A stretch of 64,000 nt of DNA, taken from NCBI GenBank assembly GCA_035716005.1, contig DASTKG010000052.1, positions 1 to 64,000 on the forward strand, given 5' to 3'. Source of the stretch: SZUA-252 sp035716005 (GTDB lineage: Bacteria > Eisenbacteria > RBG-16-71-46 > SZUA-252). The position numbers were made by a program, and so were the translations under genes. Within the stretch, counting starts at the first letter, position 1. The number at the start of each line of letters is the position of its first letter. Positions 7,560-14,456 of this stretch are shown piece after piece. Under the pieces are notes generated by a model, which did not search any database, was not told the origin of the DNA, and worked only from the letters and a program-made list of their open reading frames with translations.

Positions 7560-9611
7560 CGGGACGCGAGCCGCCTTCCCGGACGCGCCGGCGGCGCCGC
7601 GGCGGCGTTCGCGGCGCGCGGGCGCGGGCTCGCCGCAGCGGTCGCAGCGCGTGAGGAGCCGAGACCGCTCGCAGTAGTCGATGGCGGCCTGCACGAACCA
7701 CGCGTGCGCCGCCAGCGAGGGCACGGGGCCGGTGGTCCGTCCGCGGTAGGGATGGAGCCGCTCCGGCAGGAGGCCGATCCCCTCGGCCCGCGCCGCGGCC
7801 CAGAAGAGAAGCGTTCGGGCAACCTCCAGATCCTGAACCCGGCGCGCCGCGCGGGCCGCGTGGAGCGCGAGCCAGAGCGTCGCCGCGACGTTCGGGCTTC
7901 CCGGAACGTCGCCGCCCTCCGAGACGCCGCCCCCGACGCTTCCGACGAGATCCCCTTCGTAGCGCGCGACTCCGCCCGTGCCGGTCCGCACCCAGAGGCG
8001 CTCGCGCGCGTCCGCCACCGTCGCGCGGACGCGCGGATCCTCGGGCTCGAAGTCGTCGAGCAGGCCGACGAGGAGGAGCGACGCGTCGGCGGTCTCGTCC
8101 GTCCGCCACGCGTCGGCGCCCGGCGACTCCGGGGAGAGGGGCTGGAGGCCGCGACGGAAGGCGCCCGAAGCGCCCTTCGCCAGCGAGAGGGACATGGCGC
8201 GGGCGACGCGGTCGGCCGCGGCCGACCAGGCGCGAGCCCGCGCGGCCTCTCCGAGGAGCGCCGCCACGCGCGCCGCGCCGCGGAGTCCGCCGCGCACCGC
8301 GGCCGCCGCCGCCGCGTGGATTCCGGGCCGCTCGTTCCACCAGTCGAGAGAGCGGGGAAGCCCGTGCGTTTCCGCGTCGAGCGACCCGGCCAGCCGCTCG
8401 GCCGACGGCACGAGGAGCGGCTCCCACATCGTGGCCAGGAATTCGACGTCGCGATCGCGCTCGAGATGCCGGGCCGCGGCCCAGAGGTGGAGCGCGGCGC
8501 CGAAGACGCCCGCCTCGGGCTCGCCCGGCAGAGTGACCGCCTCGCCCGAGGGTTCGTACGCCGCGGCGAGACGCCCCGCGCGACGCGCCGCGTCCGCGAC
8601 GAAGGAGAAGTAGCGCCGGGCGGCGCCGTGATAGCCCGCGCGCCCGAGCGAGTCGGCCGCGATCGCGGCGTCGGCGATCCGGCACCAGCGGGTCTCGCCG
8701 TCGCCCGAGACGATCGCCCCCTCCGGCGTCTGATGAAGCCTCAGCGCGAGGAGGCTCGACGCGTAGATCGATCCGATCAGCTCGGGCAGATCGGCGAAGT
8801 CGCGCGCCCCCTCGCTCGACCAGAGGGTCCAGTGACCTCTCGTCCGCGCGAGGGAGGCGGCGAGCCCGTCGCGGCGGAACGCCGCGTCGAGGGCGCGGAC
8901 CTCCTCCGGGGTCGAGCCGCAGGCGAGCCACCCCGTCACCATGGCCGAATCTCCGGCGCCGAGCGGGAACGACACGCCGCCCACCGAATCGGCGAAGCCC
9001 GTCGCCTCGGCGCGCGGCCTCGATCCCGCGTCGAGCGCTTCCGCGTCCGCGCCGGGGCTCTCTTCCGCGGCGCGCGACACGGCGCGGACGAGCGGGACGC
9101 CGGTTCCGCCCGGGCCCTCGAGATTGAAGAGGATCGCGCGCCGGCCCGACGAGTGAAGCAGTCCGCCCGTTTCGGCGTCGCGCCGGACGCTCTCGTGCGG
9201 GCGTCCCGCGGCGAGGCGGAAGTCGTGATGGAAGTAGAGCGAGACCGCGCGATCGACCGAGCCCCGATTCGTGACCTGCACGCGCCGCACCACGACCGGA
9301 AGGCGCGCGTCGACGTAGCTCTCGATCCAGATTTCCATCTCGAGCTCGTGGCCGTCGTCGTCGCCCGGCGCCGAGAGCGAGACGTCCGCGATCGGCGCGT
9401 CGCCCGGCTCGCCGGGCCTCGCGGCGTATCGATCGGGGAGCCAGTGGAGAATGCCGTCGACGGAGAGCCCGAGCCGCGCGGGACGTCGAAGCGACTGCGT
9501 CTCGGAGGAGAGGGAGGGAACGTAGAGCTCGAGGAGCGCGCCGCCGCGATCGCCCGTCGCGGTCAGCGATCCGTTTCCGATGAGAAACGCGCGCGCCAGT
9601 TTGGCCTCCAT
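7530..9611 (-). CDS. GH15-like (alpha/alpha)6 glycosidase with altered active-site residues
   Basis: The N-terminal beta-sandwich (about 1-270) and C-terminal helical barrel match the bacterial glucoamylase/glucan glucosidase (GH15) layout. Barrel markers are recognisable but divergent. The usual W-P-R-D-A motif reads RWCRIADA (about 308-315). The usual D-L-W-E-E reads DWWNERPG (about 423-430), so Asn426 replaces the first Glu of the pair. The second catalytic Glu appears retained in GLLPERL (about 634). A short CDRCGEP tail motif is present. It has its own promoter, faces divergently from a GT2 gene, and may trim or bind a glucan rather than hydrolyse it normally. Confidence 0.82.
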   Translation of the reverse strand: MEAKLARAFLIGNGSLTATGDRGGALLELYVPSLSSETQSLRRPARLGLSVDGILHWLPDRYAARPGEPGDAPIADVSLSAPGDDDGHELEMEIWIESYVDARLPVVVRRVQVTNRGSVDRAVSLYFHHDFRLAAGRPHESVRRDAETGGLLHSSGRRAILFNLEGPGGTGVPLVRAVSRAAEESPGADAEALDAGSRPRAEATGFADSVGGVSFPLGAGDSAMVTGWLACGSTPEEVRALDAAFRRDGLAASLARTRGHWTLWSSEGARDFADLPELIGSIYASSLLALRLHQTPEGAIVSGDGETRWCRIADAAIAADSLGRAGYHGAARRYFSFVADAARRAGRLAAAYEPSGEAVTLPGEPEAGVFGAALHLWAAARHLERDRDVEFLATMWEPLLVPSAERLAGSLDAETHGLPRSLDWWNERPGIHAAAAAAVRGGLRGAARVAALLGEAARARAWSAAADRVARAMSLSLAKGASGAFRRGLQPLSPESPGADAWRTDETADASLLLVGLLDDFEPEDPRVRATVADARERLWVRTGTGGVARYEGDLVGSVGGGVSEGGDVPGSPNVAATLWLALHAARAARRVQDLEVARTLLFWAAARAEGIGLLPERLHPYRGRTTGPVPSLAAHAWFVQAAIDYCERSRLLTRCDRCGEPAPARRERRRGAAGASGKAARVPSLPGIVADL

Positions 9612-9644
9612 GCCGTGTTGAGGTTCAACTCCTTGTCTCCCGGC

Positions 9645-9674
9645 ACGTTAGCAGATGACGCCGGAGACGGTCAA
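9645..9674 (-). promoter_or_regulatory. Housekeeping-type promoter for the GH15-like gene
   Basis: Read on the minus strand: TTGACC, an 18-nt spacer, then TAACGT, about 33 bases before the ATG at 9611. It matches the promoter pattern repeated across the window. Confidence 0.6.
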
Positions 9675-9706
9675 TTCCTCCCCGCCCGCGGCGGGGGGAG
9701 AGCCGA

Positions 9707-9734
9707 TTGACAGGAGCGGGAGGAGGGCTACGAT
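9707..9734 (+). promoter_or_regulatory. Housekeeping-type promoter for the GT2 gene
   Basis: TTGACA, a 16-nt spacer, then TACGAT. Initiation about 7 nt downstream would fall only a few bases before the ATG at 9745, implying a nearly leaderless transcript. Confidence 0.55.
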
Positions 9735-9744
9735 CATCGCCCCC

Positions 9745-11226
9745 ATGCTCCTGCCCATCGTATTTCGCTCGCCGCTCGCCGGCGATCTTCTCCTCGCGCT
9801 CTATCTTCTGGTGTGGCTCGTGCTGGCGGCGTACGGCGCGCATCGTCTCCATCTCGTGAAGCTCTACCGCCGGCGCGATCCGCTCGTGACGCCCCCGACG
9901 CAGACGGGCGACTGGCCGCGCGTCACGGTGCAGCTCCCCGTCTTCAACGAGGCGTACGTCGTGGAGCGTCTCCTCGACGCCGCGGCCCGGCTCGACTACC
10001 CGCGCGACCGGCTCGAGATCCAGCTCCTCGACGATTCCGTCGACGACACGACCGCCATCGCCGCGGCCCGCATCGCCGCGTGGCGCGCGCGCGGCGTCGA
10101 CGTGGTCCATCTCCGCCGCGGCGACCGGCACGGCTTCAAGGCGGGGGCGCTCCAGCACGGGCTGGAGCGCGCCTCGGGGGAGCTCCTCGCGATCTTCGAC
10201 GCCGACTTCGTCCCGCCGCCGGGATTCCTCCGCGCGCTCGTCCCCTATTTCCAGGACGAGCGGGTCGGGATGGTGCAGTCCCGCTGGGAGCACCTGAACG
10301 AAGGCTACTCGCTCCTCGCCCGGGCGCAGGCGATCTCCCTCGACGGGCACTTCGTCGTGGAGCACACGGCGCGGATGGTGGGGGGGTCGTACTTCAATTT
10401 CAACGGCACGGCGGGAATCCTGCGCAAGGCGTGCATCCGCGACGCGGGGGGATGGCAATCGGACACCCTGACGGAGGACCTCGATCTTTCCTACCGCGCG
10501 CAGATGAAGGGATGGCGCTTCGTCTTCGCGTCGCACGTGGCGTGCCCCTCCGAGCTTCCGGTCGAGATGAACGCCTTCAAGGCGCAGCAGCATCGCTGGG
10601 TGAAGGGCTCGGTGCAGGTCGCCCGAAAGCTCCTGCCGGTCCTCTGGCGCTCCGCCGCGCCCCTGGCGGTGAAGGTGGAGGCGACGTTCCATCTCACCTA
10701 CAACGTCGGCTACGTCGCGCTTCTCCTCCTGTCGCTCATCGTCTATCCCGTGGTGCTCGAGCGCTACGAGAGCCGGAGCCTCTTCTTCACGGTCGCCGAC
10801 GCGCTCCTCTTCCTCGTGGCGACGATCTCGACGCTCCTCTACTTCGGCGTCGCGCAGAACGACCTGCGGGGCGGATGGAAGCGGAAGCTCCACGTCCTGC
10901 CGTTCGTGATGTCGCTCGGGATCGGACTGGCGGTGAACAACTCGCGCGCGGTGCTCGGCGCGCTCTTCGGCTCGCGGGGGTCGTTCGTGCGGACGCCGAA
11001 GTTCAGGATCGCCTCGCCCGGCGACACGTGGCGGCGGAAGCGCTATCGCGCGCCCGTGAGCGGATGGGCCCTGCTCGAGATCGGGCTCGGCGTCTACTTC
11101 GCGTGGGCGATGGTGTCGCTCGCCCACGCCGAACGCTTCGCGTCGATTCCGTTCTTCCTTCTCTACTTCTGCGGCTTCCTCTACGTCGGCGTCCTCTCCC
11201 TGCTTCACGCCTCCGCGCGCCGGTAG
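9745..11226 (+). CDS. Membrane glycosyltransferase family 2 (cellulose-synthase-like)
   Basis: The protein has 493 residues from the ATG at 9745; the ATG at 9655 would start inside the promoter. An N-terminal helix is followed by a GT-A domain with VTVQLPVFNEAYVVERLLD, the nucleotide-binding Asp in LLDDSVDDT, the D-x-D-like FDADFVPP, the TEDLDLSYR acceptor Asp motif, and the processive-type Q-x-x-R-W as QQHRWVKGS. Several C-terminal transmembrane helices follow. This pattern fits cytoplasmic-face synthases of beta-glucans, mannans or glycolipids. The product is not predictable. It lies next to the GH15-like and GT-C genes, suggesting a small glycan locus. Confidence 0.9.
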   Translation: MLLPIVFRSPLAGDLLLALYLLVWLVLAAYGAHRLHLVKLYRRRDPLVTPPTQTGDWPRVTVQLPVFNEAYVVERLLDAAARLDYPRDRLEIQLLDDSVDDTTAIAAARIAAWRARGVDVVHLRRGDRHGFKAGALQHGLERASGELLAIFDADFVPPPGFLRALVPYFQDERVGMVQSRWEHLNEGYSLLARAQAISLDGHFVVEHTARMVGGSYFNFNGTAGILRKACIRDAGGWQSDTLTEDLDLSYRAQMKGWRFVFASHVACPSELPVEMNAFKAQQHRWVKGSVQVARKLLPVLWRSAAPLAVKVEATFHLTYNVGYVALLLLSLIVYPVVLERYESRSLFFTVADALLFLVATISTLLYFGVAQNDLRGGWKRKLHVLPFVMSLGIGLAVNNSRAVLGALFGSRGSFVRTPKFRIASPGDTWRRKRYRAPVSGWALLEIGLGVYFAWAMVSLAHAERFASIPFFLLYFCGFLYVGVLSLLHASARR

Positions 11227-12476
11227 CGGCGCCGCCACGCGGCCCGCGCCGTCCACGCCGCGGCCAGCGCCCATCCTCCGTACTCGATCCACGGAATCGC
11301 CGCCGGAAGCGCCCACGCGCCGGTCGTCCGATAGGCGCCGAGCGCCGCGTAGGAGAGGGCGACCAGGCCGCTGAAGAGGAGGAGCCCGAGGTCGGCGTGG
11401 AGCGGCAGGAGCGCCACGAGCATCACCAGGTACCAGGGATAGACCGTCGGGCTCGCCGCGATCCAGGCCGCGAGAAGCGCGAGGGCGGCGCCGGTGAGCG
11501 TCCGCGCCTTCCATCCGACGACCAGCGAGGCCGCGCCCACCGCCGCGGCGAGGAGAAGGCGAGGCGGCTCGCCCGTCGCGAAGAAGGGGCGGATCGCGGC
11601 GTAGATCGATCCGTTGAACTCCCAGTGACGGAGGTAGGTCGTGAGTCCGGTCCAGAGCGCGCCCCCCGCCGCGACGAAGGGGAGGAAGAGAAGCGCGCCG
11701 GCGACGGCGGCCGCGGCGAGCGTGGCGAAGGCGCGGCGGCGAAGGAGCGCCGGCAGGAGGAGAAGAGGCATATACTTCACGAGGACGGCGGCCGCCAGCG
11801 CGCCGCCCGCGAGACGCGAACGCTTCACCTCGACGAACGCGAGCGCGAGGAGGAGGAACGCGGCGGCGGCCAGATCGACGTGTCCGTTGCCGAACGATTC
11901 CACGACGACGAGCGGATTCCAGAAGTAGAGAAGGAGCCGCTCGCTCGGCTGCCCGCGCGCCCTCAGGAGCGCGGCGAGCGCGAGGAGGAGCATCGCCTCG
12001 AGCGCGAGGAGGGTCGCTTTCCACGCCCACGGCTCGACGGCGAGGCGCGCCGTCGCCCCGAAGAGGAGCTGCGCCATCGGCGGGTAGATCGTGGGGACGT
12101 CGGCGTGGTTGAGGTGGTGGAGGAGCGGACCGTGGTAGCGTTCGAGCGCCGGATCGTTCGGCGCGTGGGTGAAGGGGTTCACGCCGTCCGCCACGAGCCG
12201 GCCGTCCCAGAGGTAGCGATAGAGATCCTCGGAGAGCCGCGGCTCCGCCGGCAGGAGCAGGAGTCTGGGGAGCAGGCCCACCGCGACGAGGAGCCCGAGG
12301 CGCAGGCGGGCTCCGCGGGAGACGACGAGCCAGACGGCGAGAAGGTAGAGGGCATGGGCGATGAGCCACGGAACCAGGAGATGGTCCGCCCTTGATCCGT
12401 CGGCGAAACCGGCGGCGGCCGTGAGGGCCGCCGAGGCGACACCGACCAAGAGGAGCGCCCGTTCGGAATGAGTCAA
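11205..12476 (-). CDS. GT-C fold polyprenol-dependent glycosyltransferase (GT87/DUF2029-like)
   Basis: This is a 423-residue polytopic membrane protein. The motif EDLYRYLWDGRLVADGVNPF is characteristic of GT-C mannosyl/arabinosyl-type transferases, where the acidic residues of the first loop are catalytic. Later it has FWNPLVVVESFGNGH, VLVKYMPLLLLP and SPTVYPWYLV, typical of the family. I chose a TTG start at 12476 because a promoter lies immediately upstream on the same strand (-10 at 12487-12492). The frame stays open much further but would run antisense through the sigma-54 activator gene. It converges on the GT2 gene with a 22-bp overlap. Confidence 0.85.
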   Translation of the reverse strand: MTHSERALLLVGVASAALTAAAGFADGSRADHLLVPWLIAHALYLLAVWLVVSRGARLRLGLLVAVGLLPRLLLLPAEPRLSEDLYRYLWDGRLVADGVNPFTHAPNDPALERYHGPLLHHLNHADVPTIYPPMAQLLFGATARLAVEPWAWKATLLALEAMLLLALAALLRARGQPSERLLLYFWNPLVVVESFGNGHVDLAAAAFLLLALAFVEVKRSRLAGGALAAAVLVKYMPLLLLPALLRRRAFATLAAAAVAGALLFLPFVAAGGALWTGLTTYLRHWEFNGSIYAAIRPFFATGEPPRLLLAAAVGAASLVVGWKARTLTGAALALLAAWIAASPTVYPWYLVMLVALLPLHADLGLLLFSGLVALSYAALGAYRTTGAWALPAAIPWIEYGGWALAAAWTARAAWRRRYRRAEA

Positions 12477-12486
12477 TCGAGCCGCG

Positions 12487-12515
12487 ATTCTAGGAAGCGC
12501 CCGTCCGCGGGTCAA
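12487..12515 (-). promoter_or_regulatory. Housekeeping-type promoter for the GT-C gene
   Basis: Minus strand: TTGACC, 17-nt spacer, TAGAAT. It sits 11-39 bases before the TTG start and supports both that start and a later start for the opposite-strand activator gene. Confidence 0.6.
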
Positions 12516-12623
12516 CGCGCGCGGGAGGGAGACGCCGGGCCGGCCGGAGAAGCCACGCCGCGTCCTTCCGCCGAGCTCGCCTCGAGCGACCCGCTGGCGC
12601 GCGGACTCTGGGAGGCGTCGGCG

Positions 12624-13640
12624 GTGGAGGCCGGGCCGAGGCAACACGAGCGGGATCGCGAACGTCGTCGCGGGTCGGGCCGCGAACGACGACCCTTCGT
12701 CCAGAACCTGATCGGCGTGAGCGCGCGGATGCAGCGCGTCTTCCGCCTCGTCGAGAAGGTGGCCCCCACCGACAGCCCCGTCCTCATCACCGGCGAGAGC
12801 GGAACCGGGAAGGAGATGGTGGCGACCGCGATCCATCTCCTGAGCCGCCGCGCCCACGAACCGTTCGTGACCGTGAACTGCGCCGCGATCACCGAGTCGC
12901 TCTTCGAGAGCGAGCTCTTCGGGCACGTGAAGGGATCGTTCACCGGGGCGTCCTCCGACCGGAGGGGGCTCATGCAGCAGGCCGACGGAGGGACGCTCTT
13001 CCTCGACGAAGTGGCGGAGATGGTCCCCGGCGCCCAGGTGAAGCTCCTGCGCGCGCTCCAGGGCGGGGAGGTGCGCCGCGTCGGAGGGAACGAATCGACC
13101 CGCGTCGACGTGAGGGTCATCGCCGCCACGAACATCGACGTTCGAAAGGCGCTGGCGGACGGCCGGCTTCGCGAGGATCTCTACTACCGCCTGAGCGTCT
13201 TCCACATCGAGTTGCCGCCGCTCCGCGAACGACGGGACGACATTCCGGTGTTGGCGAACTTCTTCCGCGAGAGCGCGGCCGCCAAGCTCGGGAAGCGGGT
13301 CGAGCGCTTCAGCGAGCGGGCCCAGTACTACCTCATGCACTACGACTATCCCGGGAACGTGCGGGAGCTCCTGAACGCCGTGGAGCGGGCCGCCGTCCTC
13401 GCCGACGGGGCCGAGATATCCCACCTCGATCTCCCCCCGACCTTCCGGGAGGTGCCGATCCCGCTCCTTCGAGAAGGGGACGCCTTCCCCTACTCCGAAA
13501 CGATGCCGCTCTCCGCGCTCGAGAAGGAGCACATCCGCCGGGTCCTCGTTCATCACGCCGGAAATACGACGAAGGCCGCGAAGAGCCTCGGAATTTCCCG
13601 TTCCACGCTCTGGCGAAAGATGAGAGAGTATCGGTTGTAG
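12624..13640 (+). CDS. Sigma-54-dependent activator lacking a receiver (AAA+ and Fis HTH)
   Basis: From the GTG at 12624 it has 338 residues. A GGGAGG ribosome site 8 bases upstream supports this start; an ATG at 12468 is possible but would overlap the divergent gene and its promoter. The central AAA+ domain has Walker A GESGTGKE (57-64), the sigma-54-contacting loop GSFTGA (104-109, normally GAFTGA), Walker B GGTLFLDEVAEM, and the sensor phrase AATNIDVR. A Fis-type helix-turn-helix (AAKSLGISRSTLWRKMREYR) ends the protein. With no receiver, GAF or PAS domain, activity is probably set by level or a partner. Tandem palindromes and a sigma-54 promoter follow directly, so hsp20-dnaK is the likely target. 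Confidence 0.93.
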   Translation: MEAGPRQHERDRERRRGSGRERRPFVQNLIGVSARMQRVFRLVEKVAPTDSPVLITGESGTGKEMVATAIHLLSRRAHEPFVTVNCAAITESLFESELFGHVKGSFTGASSDRRGLMQQADGGTLFLDEVAEMVPGAQVKLLRALQGGEVRRVGGNESTRVDVRVIAATNIDVRKALADGRLREDLYYRLSVFHIELPPLRERRDDIPVLANFFRESAAAKLGKRVERFSERAQYYLMHYDYPGNVRELLNAVERAAVLADGAEISHLDLPPTFREVPIPLLREGDAFPYSETMPLSALEKEHIRRVLVHHAGNTTKAAKSLGISRSTLWRKMREYRL

Positions 13641-13642
13641 TT

Positions 13643-13679
13643 GTTTCATCGTGAAACGGTAGTCGTTTCATACTGAAAC
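13643..13679 (+). promoter_or_regulatory. Tandem palindromic activator sites (candidate UAS)
   Basis: Two 15-bp palindromes of form GTTTCA-N3-TGAAAC: GTTTCATCGTGAAAC at 13643-13657 and GTTTCATACTGAAAC at 13665-13679. Centres are 22 bp apart (two helical turns) and about 122 and 144 bp before the predicted start of the sigma-54 promoter, a usual enhancer distance. They are likely bound by the Fis HTH of the activator encoded immediately upstream. Confidence 0.75.
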
Positions 13680-13767
13680 AGTTGACACAGTTGGGTACAC
13701 ACCCCCAAGTCGCCCAGCGGCTCGCTATCTGGCTGTAAAATAATCAGTAATGGTACTTGTCAACACC

Positions 13768-13782
13768 TGGCACGGACTCTGC
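13768..13782 (+). promoter_or_regulatory. Sigma-54 (-24/-12) promoter of hsp20-dnaK
   Basis: TGGCACGGACTCTGC matches the TGGCACG-N4-TTGC consensus with one mismatch (C for T in the -12 box); GG and GC have the exact required spacing. Predicted start is near 13794, about 96 nt before the hsp20 ATG. Confidence 0.82.
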
Positions 13783-13856
13783 GTTAGGGAATCTGCGAGT
13801 GTGCGGCGCGGCCGGGATGGTCGCGCCCGAGTCGGGAGGCAGAAACCCTAACCCAA

Positions 13857-13873
13857 GGGCGGCAGGGCCGCCC
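13857..13873 (+). other. Stem-loop just upstream of the hsp20 ribosome site
   Basis: GGGCGGC, loop AGG, GCCGCCC. It ends four bases before the AGGAGG at 13877-13882. It may influence access to the ribosome site, but the stem is too GC-rich to melt easily, so a thermometer role is doubtful. Confidence 0.4.
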
Positions 13874-13889
13874 GCCAGGAGGAAGCACC

Positions 13890-14348
13890 ATGAACCTCGT
13901 ACGTTGGAGCCCGATGCGACCGATGCAGGACATCCTCTCGTTCGAGAACGAGATCAGCCGTCTCTTCCAGGATCTGGCCACCCGCGGCAGCCAGCAGGAG
14001 GGCGAGGCCCCCTCGGTCTGGGCCCCGCGCGTCGACATCGAAGAGGACAAGGAGAACTACTTCGTGAAGGCCGAGCTCCCCGGGATGAAGCTCGAGGACA
14101 TCAAGATCTCGATCTCGGACAACCAGCTCGTCATCCGCGGCGAGAAGCGGCGCGAAGTGGAGTCGAAGGACAAGACCTATCATCGGGTGGAGCGCGTCTA
14201 CGGATCGTTCGAGCGCGCCTTCACGCTGACCAAGGCGGTCGCCGCCGACAAGGTCGAGGCGATCTACCGCGACGGCGTCCTCTCGGTTCGCGTTCCGAAG
14301 GCCGAGGAGGCCAAGGCCCGCGAGATCCAGATCAAGATCGAGAAGTAG
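13890..14348 (+). CDS. Small heat-shock protein, Hsp20/alpha-crystallin family
   Basis: It has 152 residues, the usual size. The N-terminal arm (NLVRWSPMRPMQD and a LFQDL helix) precedes the alpha-crystallin domain starting at WAPRVDIEEDKENYFVKAEL. Family hallmarks are PGMKLEDIKISI, LVIRGEKR and the A-x-x-x-n-G-V-L signature as YRDGVLSVRVPK. A C-terminal IQIKI supplies the I-x-I oligomer contact. It is an ATP-independent holdase that would hand substrates to the DnaK encoded 108 bases downstream and probably to ClpB elsewhere in the window. AGGAGG lies 7 bases before the ATG. It is predicted to be transcribed from the sigma-54 promoter upstream. Confidence 0.96.
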   Translation: MNLVRWSPMRPMQDILSFENEISRLFQDLATRGSQQEGEAPSVWAPRVDIEEDKENYFVKAELPGMKLEDIKISISDNQLVIRGEKRREVESKDKTYHRVERVYGSFERAFTLTKAVAADKVEAIYRDGVLSVRVPKAEEAKAREIQIKIEK

Positions 14349-14373
14349 TCCAGGCTGTAACGCAACGGTGGAA

Positions 14374-14436
14374 CGGGGCCCGGCACACGGCCGGCCCCGA
14401 CAGGAGTCGGATGCGCGGAGGGGCCTCGAGCCCCTC
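14374..14436 (+). other. Two hairpins between hsp20 and dnaK
   Basis: GGGGCC/GGCCCC (14374-14397) and GAGGGGC-CTCGA-GCCCCTC (14418-14436). Neither has a T-tract, and no promoter is visible in the gap. They may tune the hsp20:dnaK ratio by RNA processing or partial termination. Confidence 0.4.
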
Positions 14437-14456
14437 GTCGCGCAACGGAGGGAGTT

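Noticed and set aside
12477..13649. Upstream extension of the GT-C frame antisense to the sigma-54 activator
   Set aside because: The extension has no membrane helices or motifs, and a promoter for the GT-C gene lies at 12487-12515, inside it.
13682..13687. TTGACA just after the second palindrome, as a sigma-70 promoter for hsp20
   Set aside because: No TAnnnT element lies 16-18 nt downstream; the sequence there is a C-rich run. The -24/-12 promoter is a better explanation.
13641..13889. CIRCE element or sigma-32 promoter for hsp20-dnaK
   Set aside because: No TTAGCACTC-N9-GAGTGCTAA repeat and no CTTGAAA/CCCCAT pair is present in the gap.
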